The notes beneath the pieces were generated by a model that was given only the letters and a program-made list of their open reading frames with translations, was not told the origin of the DNA and did no database searches. Source: Pseudomonadota bacterium (GTDB lineage: Bacteria > Pseudomonadota > Alphaproteobacteria > JAAXGF01). From it: a stretch of DNA of 9,547 nt. Location of the stretch: positions 1 to 9,547 of the forward strand of contig JADFMW010000099.1 of the NCBI GenBank assembly GCA_022563655.1, written 5' to 3'. A program made the position numbers and the translations under genes. Position 1 is the first letter of the stretch. Each line of letters opens with the position of its first letter. Positions 1-5,857 of this stretch are shown in pieces.

Positions 1-358
1 AGGCCTCGGACGCGCCCTTGGCCCGGCTGGCGAGAGTCATGCGGCTCACCGCGCCGATCGCCGGCAGCGCCTCGCCGCGGAAGCCGAGCTGGGCGATGCG
101 CAGCAGGTCGTCGTCGGGCAGCTTCGAGGTGGCGTGGCGCTCGACCGCGAGCGCGAGCTCGTCGCGGCTCATGCCGTGGCCGTCGTCGGCGACGACGATG
201 CGCGTCCGCCCGCCGCCGTCCATCGTCACGTCGATGCGGCGCGCGCCGGCGTCGATGGCGTTCTCGACCAACTCCTTGACCGCCGCGGCGGGGCGTTCGA
301 GCACCTCGCCGGCGGCGATGAGGTTGACGGTGGCGGGCGGCAGGATGCGGATGGTCAT
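1..358 (-). CDS. mutL: DNA mismatch repair protein MutL, N-terminal part (cut by window edge)
   Basis: This is the first 119 codons of MutL, the dimeric GHKL-type ATPase that links mismatch recognition by MutS to downstream repair. The rest lies beyond the left edge. Visible motifs are the N-terminal LPP...LIAAGEV block (residues 6-19), KELVENAIDAGA (28-39) with the presumed general base Glu29 and Mg-binding Asn33, the nucleotide-binding DDGHGM (58-63), the RHATSK segment (74-79) and the ATP-lid motif GFRGEAL (92-98). These match the E. coli MutL N-terminus in order and spacing. The start is ATG at 358, whose first three bases overlap the pgi stop in an ATGA arrangement, so translation is probably coupled to pgi. 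The identity is secure. Nothing can be said about the endonuclease or dimerisation domain, which is outside the window. Confidence 0.97.
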   Translation of the reverse strand, partial: MTIRILPPATVNLIAAGEVLERPAAAVKELVENAIDAGARRIDVTMDGGGRTRIVVADDGHGMSRDELALAVERHATSKLPDDDLLRIAQLGFRGEALPAIGAVSRMTLASRAKGASEA

Positions 359-1767
359 GGCGTTGCGTCACCGCTTGCCTCACCGCTTGCCGCGCTGCTT
401 GCCTCACTGGGCGGCCGCTCGCCGGCGAGGTAGGCGCGCGCGAGCGCCTTGCCCTCCTCGACCGCCGGCTGGTCGAACGGGTTCACGCCCAGCAGCCCGG
501 CGGCGACGATGGTCTCGAGCATGAAGTGCATGAGCAGCGCGCCGAGCGCCCGTTCGTCGAGGCGCCCGAGGCGGAAGACGCGCACCGGCCGGCCGTTGCG
601 CGCGAGCGTGTCGGCGGTGGCGCGCGCCTCGGCGTCGATCAGGTCGCCCACCGTCTTGCCGCGCAGGTACGCGAGCTCATCGTCGTCGGCGAGGTCGTCG
701 GCGATGCGCGGGCCGGACCCGGCGTAGTCGACGGTGACGAGCGTGAACATCTTGTCGCGCGGGCCGTCGAGGTAGAGCTGGAGCTGGCTGTGCTGGTCGG
801 TGGCGCCGATGGCGCGGATCGGCGTCGTGCCGGCGCCGTCCTTGCCCAGGCTCTCGGCCCACAGCTGGCGGAACCACAAGGCGAACGGCGCCAGCCGGTC
901 GGCATAGGGCATCATGACGGTGGTCGTGACTCGGCGTTCGCGCAACAGCCCGATCGCCAGCGCCGCGCCGACCGCGGGCTCGGCGCGGCGCGCGTCGCCG
1001 GCGGCGAGGGTGGCGCCGAGCACCGCCTGGGCGCCCTCGCGCAGCGCCGCCGGGTCGAGCCCCGCGACCATCGCCGGCAGCAGCCCGACGAGCGACAGCA
1101 CCGCGTAGCGGCCGCCGAGGTCGGGATCGTGGTCGAGGGTCTCGAGACGCCAGCGCCGACATAGGCGGCGCAGCGGCGACGCTCCCGGCTGGGTGATCAC
1201 GGTGAAGTGCCGCCCGACGCCGCCGTCGCCCGCCACGCCGCGCACGGCGTCGAGGCAAACCAGCATCTGGGCGAGCGTCTCGGCCGTGCTGCCCGACTTG
1301 GTGATGACCAGGAAGCCGGTGCCGCGCAGGTCGAGGCCGCGCAACAGCGCCGCCAGGGTATGGGGGTCGATGTTGTCCATGAAGTGAAGCTTGGGCGTCC
1401 CGCGGGGCCGCGAGAACCCGCTGTCGGCGAGCGCCAGGAGCGTTTGGCCGCCGAGGCTCGAGCCCCCGGTGCCGAGCACCACGACGTGGTCGAAGCGGCC
1501 GCGCAGCCGCTTCGCGACCTCGGCCAGCGCCTCGAGGTCGTCGGTGAGTTGCGGCAGGCGCAAGAGCGGCAGGCTGGCGTCGGCGTGACGCGCGCGCAAC
1601 GAGGCGAGCACCGGGTCGGCCTCGGCGAGCGCCGCGGCGAAGGCGGCGTCGCTCAAGCCCCCGGCGCCGATCCGCGAGGCGAAGCAGGCGTCGGTATCCT
1701 GGCGATAGAGCCCATCGGCCCCCGCGACCGCCGCCATCTCGGCCGGGCCCCCCTCGTTCGCGAACAT
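355..1767 (-). CDS. pgi: Glucose-6-phosphate isomerase
   Basis: A 470-residue cytosolic glucose-6-phosphate isomerase (phosphoglucose isomerase), which interconverts glucose 6-phosphate and fructose 6-phosphate. It is shorter than the roughly 550-residue E. coli enzyme. Two SIS sugar-phosphate domains are visible. The first has GTGGSSLGG (99-107) and the phosphate-binding TKSGST (156-161). The family signature GGRYAVLSLVG spans 218-228. Catalytic candidates are Glu305 in WAESLGK, His326 in DQHSQ and Lys440 in the second signature NPFDQPAVEEGK (429-440). The C-terminus (454-470) is an unusual low-complexity tail of four imperfect tetrapeptides beyond the conserved fold. The ATG at 1767 has only a distant purine-rich GGGGAG 13 nt upstream. 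ATG at 1737 (residue 11) is an alternative, and conserved sequence begins only around residue 20. The gene follows a repeat array and overlaps mutL by 4 nt. Confidence 0.97.
   Translation of the reverse strand: MFANEGGPAEMAAVAGADGLYRQDTDACFASRIGAGGLSDAAFAAALAEADPVLASLRARHADASLPLLRLPQLTDDLEALAEVAKRLRGRFDHVVVLGTGGSSLGGQTLLALADSGFSRPRGTPKLHFMDNIDPHTLAALLRGLDLRGTGFLVITKSGSTAETLAQMLVCLDAVRGVAGDGGVGRHFTVITQPGASPLRRLCRRWRLETLDHDPDLGGRYAVLSLVGLLPAMVAGLDPAALREGAQAVLGATLAAGDARRAEPAVGAALAIGLLRERRVTTTVMMPYADRLAPFALWFRQLWAESLGKDGAGTTPIRAIGATDQHSQLQLYLDGPRDKMFTLVTVDYAGSGPRIADDLADDDELAYLRGKTVGDLIDAEARATADTLARNGRPVRVFRLGRLDERALGALLMHFMLETIVAAGLLGVNPFDQPAVEEGKALARAYLAGERPPSEASSAASGEASGDATP
368..415 (-). repeat. 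12-bp imperfect tandem repeat encoding the Pgi C-terminal tail
   Basis: Four consecutive 12-bp units lie just before the pgi stop codon. The first two units (368-379 and 380-391) are identical on the plus strand, tcaccgcttgcc. The third keeps the gcttgcc half and the fourth is diverged. In the Pgi frame they encode SEAS, SAAS, GEAS and GDAT. Because the unit is a multiple of three, copy changes keep the frame and only lengthen the tail. Confidence 0.8.
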
Positions 1768-1787
1768 AGCAGAAACTGCGCTCCCCG

Positions 1788-1808
1788 CGAGCGCCGGTCA
1801 AGCGCTCG
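1788..1808 (-). other. Possible hairpin ahead of pgi
   Basis: A perfect 7-bp inverted repeat (CGAGCGC and GCGCTCG) with a 7-nt loop spans the end of the 13-bp repeat array and the pgi leader. On the transcript it would sit about 20 nt upstream of the pgi start. It is followed by CGGGG rather than a U-run, so it does not look like an intrinsic terminator. One arm is simply the last repeat unit, so the hairpin may be incidental. Confidence 0.3.
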
Positions 1809-1940
1809 TTTCAGGCGCTCGTTTCAGGCGCTCGTTTCAGGCGCTCGTTTGAGGCGCTCGTTTGAGGCGCTCGTTTCAGGCGCTCGTTTGAGGCGCTCGT
1901 TTGAGGCGCTCGTTTCAGGCGCTCGTTTGAGGCGCTAGTT
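1802..1940. repeat. 13-bp tandem repeat array between the second M16 gene and pgi
   Basis: Ten exact-length 13-bp units occupy 1802-1931, followed by a partial diverged unit at 1932-1940 that contains the stop codon of the upstream M16 gene. The plus-strand unit is gcgctcgtttcag or gcgctcgtttgag; the only difference is C or G at unit position 11. Reading left to right, the ten units carry C C C G G C G G C G, so units 4-6 and 7-9 form a repeated 39-bp block. The near-identity indicates recent expansion by slippage. A single unit is not self-complementary, there are no unique spacers, and no known site is recognised. Confidence 0.95.
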
Positions 1941-3308
1941 CGTCGGCTCGATCCCCTCCGGCTTGCCGACGATGACGACCTCGAACGCCTGGGGGTTCAA
2001 CAGCGTCGCCGCGACGCGGGTGACGTCGTCGAGCGTCACCGCCTCGATGTAGCCGTTGCGCCGCTCGATGTAGTCGATGCCCAGGCCGTCGAGCTGGATG
2101 CCGACGAGCATGCGCGCGATCTTGTCGTTGGTATCGAGCCTGAGCGGGAACGAGCCCGTAAGGTAGGTCTTGGCGTCGGCGATCTCCGCGGCGGTGACGC
2201 CGTTGTCGCGCATGCGGGCGAACTCGGCGCGGATGATCTCGAGCGTCTCGGCGATGCGCGCGTTCTCGGTGGCGACCCCGCCGAGGTACAGCGCCGCGTG
2301 GTCGTACGGCGAGAGGTAGCTGTAGACCCCGTACGCGAGGCCGCGCTTTTCGCGCACCTCTTCCTTGAGCCGCGAGGTGAAGCCGCCGCCGAGAATATGG
2401 TTCATCACGTAGGCGGCGTAGAAGTCGGGGTGTTTGCGGGCCAGGCCCCGGGTGCCGAACACGACGATGCTCTGCGGTATGTCGCGCTCGACGACGATCA
2501 GCCGGCCCGGCGCCGCCGGCTCTGCCTCGGCGAGCGCCCGGTCGGCGCCGGCTTGCGGCAGGCCGCCGAAGGTGGCGTCGAGCAGCGGCCCGAGCCGTTC
2601 GGGCGTGATGTCGCCGGCCACCCCGATGAAGAGGCGGTCGCGCGCGAGGTTCGCTCTGGCAAAGGCGCCGAGGTCGTCGATCGAGATGCGGGCGAGGCTC
2701 GCGGGCGTGCCTTCGACCGGGCGGCCGTAGGGGTGGCCGGGGAAGGCGGCCTCGAACCAGGTTCGCCGCGCGATGTCGTCGGGGTCCTCGGCGAGGCGCT
2801 TGAGCCCCACCTCGATCTGGCGGCGCACGCGCTCGACCGGCTCGGGATCGAAGCGCGGCTCGGTCAGCGCCAGGCGCAGCATCTCGAAGGCCGTATCGGT
2901 GTTCTCGCTCAGCGTCTTGAGGCTGGCGGTGAAGGTGTCGAGCCGGGCGCTGAAGCCGAGGTGGATGGCGTGATCCTCGAGCCGCTCCTGGAAGGCCTGC
3001 GAGTCGAGCGCGCCGGCGCCTTCGTCCAACAGGCCCGAAACCATGTTGGCGAGCCCTTCCTTGCCGTCGGGGTCGAGCGCCGCGCCGCCGCGGAAGGCGA
3101 TCTTGACCGACAGGATGGGGATCGCGTGCGCCTCGACGAGCCAGGCCTCGACGCCGCCCGGGCTGACCACCCGGGTGATCTCGGTCGCGGCCGCCGGCGC
3201 CGCGGCCGAGAGAAGCGCCGCGGCCGAGAGAAACGCCGCCGCCAGCGCCGGCGCGACGCCGCGCCGGGTGGCCGTCACTCGCCAAACGAGGCCTCGCCTT
3301 CCTGCCAC
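1935..3308 (-). CDS. Secreted M16-family protein without the zinc motif (partner subunit)
   Basis: A 457-residue pitrilysin-type (M16) protein with an N-terminal signal peptide: an Arg-rich start, a hydrophobic Ala/Leu core at about 18-38 and AAA-T near 42. It is predicted to be periplasmic. Both M16 half-domains are present (about 45-235 and 265-450), but the zinc site is lost. Where the sister gene has HFLEH, this protein has N88-M-V-S91-G92, so the two His ligands and the catalytic Glu are all absent. It keeps the C-terminal GGGFTSRL...R322-GLAY326 motif, which in heterodimeric M16 enzymes contributes the substrate-binding Arg/Tyr. The probable role is as the non-catalytic partner of the protein encoded just upstream. 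The GTG at 3308 is chosen because GAGGAGG lies 10 nt upstream and the gap to the previous stop is 2 nt. GTG at 3278 (447 residues) is an alternative. The stop is TAG inside a degenerate repeat unit. Confidence 0.9.
   Translation of the reverse strand: MAGRRGLVWRVTATRRGVAPALAAAFLSAAALLSAAAPAAATEITRVVSPGGVEAWLVEAHAIPILSVKIAFRGGAALDPDGKEGLANMVSGLLDEGAGALDSQAFQERLEDHAIHLGFSARLDTFTASLKTLSENTDTAFEMLRLALTEPRFDPEPVERVRRQIEVGLKRLAEDPDDIARRTWFEAAFPGHPYGRPVEGTPASLARISIDDLGAFARANLARDRLFIGVAGDITPERLGPLLDATFGGLPQAGADRALAEAEPAAPGRLIVVERDIPQSIVVFGTRGLARKHPDFYAAYVMNHILGGGFTSRLKEEVREKRGLAYGVYSYLSPYDHAALYLGGVATENARIAETLEIIRAEFARMRDNGVTAAEIADAKTYLTGSFPLRLDTNDKIARMLVGIQLDGLGIDYIERRNGYIEAVTLDDVTRVAATLLNPQAFEVVIVGKPEGIEPTN
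3197..3232 (-). repeat. 18-bp tandem duplication in a signal peptide
   Basis: Two perfect copies of an 18-bp unit (3197-3214 and 3215-3232) encode the hexapeptides LSAAAL and LSAAAP-type sequence within FLSAAALLSAAAP, the hydrophobic core of the M16 partner's signal peptide. The duplication is in frame and lengthens the core by six residues. Confidence 0.85.
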
Positions 3309-3310
3309 CT

Positions 3311-4678
3311 TCAGCCCGCCTCCTCGGGCAGAAGCACGCCGGTGACCGAGGTCTCCGGCCTGAGCACCGCGCGCGCCGCGGCGTTCACCTGCTCGGCGGT
3401 CACCGCCGCGATGCGATCGGGCCACGCCTCGACGTCCTCGACCGTGAGCCCGGCGGTGAGCGCCGAGCCGAACGCCCGCGCCGCGACGTAAAGGCTGTCG
3501 CGGGCGTAGGTCGTACTGGCGATCATGCGCCGCTTGATGCGCTCGACCTCCTCGGCCGCGACGCCGTCCGCGAGAAGGCGGTCGATCTCGCCGTCGACCG
3601 CCGTCTCGAGGGCGGCCACGTCGACGCCGGGCGAGGGCGTCGCGTAGACGCCGAACCGGGTAAGGTCGAGGCTCACGTCGTCGTACCAGGCGCCGGCCGA
3701 CGCCGCGACCTTGCGCTCGACGACGAGCGCGCGATAAAGCCGGCTGGTCGTGCTGCCGCCCAGGATTTCGGCCAGCACCTGCAAGGGAAAGGCGTGCTCG
3801 CTGGCGCCGGCGGTCTGGCTGGGCGCGAGATAGCTGCGGTTCCACTCGGCCTGGCGCACGCGCGCATCGCGCATCTCGAGCCGCCGCGCGGCGCGCTGCG
3901 GCGGCTCCTGCGGCCGCGCCCGAGGCGCGATCTCGCGGCGCGCGATCGCCCCGTAGTAAGTCTCGGCCAGCGGCCTCAGCTCGGCCGCCGTGATGTCGCC
4001 GGCGACGACCAGGATGGCGTTGTTGGGGGCGTAGTGACGGCGGTAGAACGCTAGCGCCTGCTCGGTGGTTAGCGCGCGGATCTCGTGCTCCCAGCCAATG
4101 ATCGGCACGCCGTAGGGGTGCGCGAGGTACTGCGCCGCTCTGATCTGCTCGCCGAGAAGCGCACCCGGCTCGTTGTCGGTGCGCGAGCGCCGCTCCTCGA
4201 GGATCACGTCGCGCTCGGGCAGCACGACCGCGTCGGCGAGGTCGAGGTTGACCATGCGGTCGGCCTCGAGCTTCATCACCAGCTCGAGGCGGTCGCGCGC
4301 CACCTTCTGGTAGTAGCCGGTGTAGTCCTGGCTGGTGAACGCATTCTCGTTGCCGCCGTTGCGCGCGATGATTCTCGAGAACTCGCCGGGCGCAGCGGTC
4401 TTGGTGCCCTTGAACATCAAGTGCTCGAGGAAATGCGCGAGGCCCGATTTGCCCACGGGGTCGTCGGCCGAGCCGACGCGGTACCATACCGTGTGGACGA
4501 CCACGGGCACGCGGTGGTTGGGAACCACGACCACCTGCATGCCGTTCTCGAGGGTGAACGTCTCTGGGTTGAACACCGCCGCCGGCGCCGGCGCCGCGGC
4601 CGAGACCACGGCCACCGCCGCGACCCACAGGCCGCGAATCGCCGACGCCAAAACGGCCCTTCCCGGGCCGCCGCTCAC
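3311..4678 (-). CDS. Secreted zinc-dependent M16 peptidase (catalytic subunit)
   Basis: A 455-residue M16 metallopeptidase with a signal peptide (Arg at 7 and 15, hydrophobic core about 17-31, APA-A cleavage region near 33), predicted to act in the periplasm. The inverted zinc motif is intact: H82-F-L-E85-H86 within GLAHFLEHLMFKGT, with the third ligand most likely Glu161 or Glu162 in VILEERRSRTDN. The N-terminal domain also shows NAFTSQDYTGYY (112-123) and HPYGVPIIGW (187-196). The C-terminal half keeps GGSTTSRLYRALV (307-319), but the following R-GLAY motif is missing (ERKVAASAGAWYDD). That motif is present in the next gene, which supports a heterodimer. The start is uncertain. GTG at 4678 has no clear ribosome site. 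TTG at 4651 (446 residues) has GGGAAGGG 5 nt upstream and also gives a good signal peptide. The distant M16 relatives PqqL and mitochondrial processing peptidase share the fold. Confidence 0.92.
   Translation of the reverse strand: MSGGPGRAVLASAIRGLWVAAVAVVSAAAPAPAAVFNPETFTLENGMQVVVVPNHRVPVVVHTVWYRVGSADDPVGKSGLAHFLEHLMFKGTKTAAPGEFSRIIARNGGNENAFTSQDYTGYYQKVARDRLELVMKLEADRMVNLDLADAVVLPERDVILEERRSRTDNEPGALLGEQIRAAQYLAHPYGVPIIGWEHEIRALTTEQALAFYRRHYAPNNAILVVAGDITAAELRPLAETYYGAIARREIAPRARPQEPPQRAARRLEMRDARVRQAEWNRSYLAPSQTAGASEHAFPLQVLAEILGGSTTSRLYRALVVERKVAASAGAWYDDVSLDLTRFGVYATPSPGVDVAALETAVDGEIDRLLADGVAAEEVERIKRRMIASTTYARDSLYVAARAFGSALTAGLTVEDVEAWPDRIAAVTAEQVNAAARAVLRPETSVTGVLLPEEAG
3319..3325 (-). 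promoter_or_regulatory. Ribosome binding site for the M16 partner gene
   Basis: GAGGAGG on the minus strand lies inside the last codons of the catalytic M16 gene and 10 nt before GTG at 3308. It is the clearest Shine-Dalgarno sequence in the window. It decides between the two GTG starts and implies that the two M16 subunits are made in a coupled way. Confidence 0.65.
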
Positions 4679-4793
4679 GGCCCCGAACCCCGGTCTGGCC
4701 GCCGGGCCGGCCGCGGGTCTGGCCGCGGCGCGCCTGGCTCCGCGGCGCCCCGGCGGGATGGCTGCACCGTGCCGTCTGCGTGCATCGCCTGGC
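4679..4793 (-). other. GC-rich intergenic gap with an 11-bp direct repeat
   Basis: This 115-bp gap separates the DUF3035 lipoprotein stop from the GTG of the catalytic M16 gene. It is extremely GC-rich. An 11-bp direct repeat, ggtctggccgc on the plus strand, occurs at 4692-4702 and 4716-4726, 24 bp apart. Several short GGCC/CCGCGG palindromes could fold, but none is followed by a T-run on the transcribed strand, so I see no intrinsic terminator. I also see no convincing -35/-10 promoter. An ATG at 4785 is out of frame with the M16 gene. Confidence 0.5.
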
Positions 4794-5375
4794 CTAGAAA
4801 ATGATGTCGAAGATCGTCTTTTCGCGACGCTCGATGACCGCCGTTTCGCCTGTGACCAGCGATTCGCCTTCGGCGCGCGCCTGCTCGGGACGCTGCGCCG
4901 CCTGGGACGCATCGGGAACGGCGCCGGGCGGTTGGGTCGCCTGCCAGAATACCAGGGTATCGACGAGGGCTTCGTTCGCTTGCGCCTCGAGCGCCTTTTC
5001 CTCTTCGAGGATGAGGCGGACGCCGGGCCGGACCTTCGCCGCGTTGGCGCGCTCAAGCAGGGCCTGCTCTCCTTTCGAGGGCGCGGCGACGACGGCCACC
5101 GGCGCCTGGGGTTTCGCGCCGTACAGCGACGCCTTTGCCTGTTCCTGGGCGGTCTTGCGCTGCGGTCGGTGCGCCCCCGGCGCCGGCGGCCTGAGGGTGA
5201 AGTCGGGCGGCAGGGTAAGCGGCGCGCGCGTCACCACCACGAACTCGTCCGGCGACTGCTTGGTCCAGCCAAGCGAATCCTTGAGCCCTTCACACGCCGC
5301 CAGGGTGAGGCCGAGCGCAACCACACAGCCGAACATGACCCCAGCGCGAACCGGTCTGTCGCGAAACGCACTCAT
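4794..5375 (-). CDS. bamF: DUF3035 lipoprotein, probable BAM-complex subunit BamF
   Basis: A 193-residue lipoprotein. The N-terminus carries Arg5, Arg7 and Arg10, a hydrophobic stretch (11-27) and a lipobox L25-A-A-C28, with Glu at +2, so outer-membrane sorting is likely. The mature part begins with a short helix and the family hallmark SPDEFVVVTRAPLTLPPDF (41-59) followed by LRPP. A second conserved segment, GEQALLERANA, lies at 102-112, then an acidic/Ala-rich region and an IFDIIF end. This pattern is DUF3035. From memory, the family corresponds to BamF, a BAM lipoprotein described from Caulobacter with a BamC-like motif; I am surer of DUF3035 than of the BamF role. The ATG at 5375 lies 5 nt after the lspA stop with no visible ribosome site, suggesting coupling to lspA, whose product would process this protein. 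A shorter start at Met14 would lose the positive charges. Confidence 0.82.
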   Translation of the reverse strand: MSAFRDRPVRAGVMFGCVVALGLTLAACEGLKDSLGWTKQSPDEFVVVTRAPLTLPPDFTLRPPAPGAHRPQRKTAQEQAKASLYGAKPQAPVAVVAAPSKGEQALLERANAAKVRPGVRLILEEEKALEAQANEALVDTLVFWQATQPPGAVPDASQAAQRPEQARAEGESLVTGETAVIERREKTIFDIIF

Positions 5376-5380
5376 GGGTG

Positions 5381-5848
5381 TTATTTACGATTTTCTCGGC
5401 GAATGAGCAAGGAATCGATCACCAACACCGCCAGGCCCACCGAGATCGAGGCGTCGGCCACGTTGAACGCCGGCCAATGGTAGACGCCGAGATGGAAGTC
5501 CAGGAAGTCGGCGACCGCGCCGAAACGCAGCCGGTCGGTGATGTTGCCCAGCGCGCCGCCGATGACCAGGCCGATGCCGAGGGCCGGCCAGCGCCCGTTG
5601 ACACGGGCGAGCCACACCGTCAGGCCGGCCGAGACCAGCCCGGCGAGCGCCGCCAGCAACCACGGCGGCAACGCCGCGCCGCCGAGCAGGCCGAAGCTGA
5701 CGCCCCGGTTCCAAACCAACACCACGTTGAAGAAGGGCAGCACCTCGACGCCGCGGGGCAACGCGGCCAGCGCCGGGACCGCCCACCACTTGACCAGCTG
5801 ATCGGCCGCCGCGACGACAACCGCGACGGCAAGGCCGAGGCGCAGCAC
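5381..5848 (-). CDS. lspA: Lipoprotein signal peptidase (signal peptidase II)
   Basis: A 155-residue inner-membrane aspartyl protease that removes the signal peptide from diacylglyceryl-modified prolipoproteins. The length is typical. There are four hydrophobic segments, at about 3-25, 54-80, 86-104 and 130-149. The family motifs appear in order: DQLVK (16-20), N47-R-G-V-S-F, GGALGN-ITDR (97-106) and FNVADASI (128-135). By comparison with the Pseudomonas enzyme, the catalytic pair should be Asp114 (AVADFLDF) and Asp132 (NVADAS), with Asn102, Arg106 and Asn129 lining the site. The start is GTG at 5848, 9 nt after the ileS stop; no better start exists in frame. The ribosome site is weak. The order ileS-lspA is widespread in proteobacteria, and here a lipoprotein gene follows directly. 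Confidence 0.97.
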   Translation of the reverse strand: MLRLGLAVAVVVAAADQLVKWWAVPALAALPRGVEVLPFFNVVLVWNRGVSFGLLGGAALPPWLLAALAGLVSAGLTVWLARVNGRWPALGIGLVIGGALGNITDRLRFGAVADFLDFHLGVYHWPAFNVADASISVGLAVLVIDSLLIRRENRK

Positions 5849-5857
5849 CGCCGCCGC

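Noticed and set aside
1788..1808. Intrinsic terminator after the M16 partner gene
   Set aside because: The hairpin is followed by CGGGG rather than a U-run on the transcript, and it reuses a repeat unit.
1207..1938. Plus-strand frame ending in a repeated RRSFEALVSGARL-type tail
   Set aside because: Most of it is antisense to pgi and shows no known fold. The repetitive tail is just the 13-bp array read on the other strand.
1802..1940. CRISPR array
   Set aside because: The 13-bp units are contiguous with no unique spacers, and no cas gene is nearby.
1935..3308. Pseudogene call for the M16 protein lacking the zinc motif
   Set aside because: The frame is intact, with a signal peptide, strong ribosome site and conserved R-GLAY motif. 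Loss of the zinc site is normal for partner subunits of M16 heterodimers.
2298..3491. Plus-strand open frame opposite the M16 genes
   Set aside because: It is antisense to two recognised peptidase-family genes, with no domain or ribosome site.
1935..4628. A single 897-residue fusion of both M16 proteins
   Set aside because: The upper half of that frame is the out-of-frame shadow of the catalytic M16 gene. The HFLEH motif is only found in the other frame, so there are two separate genes.
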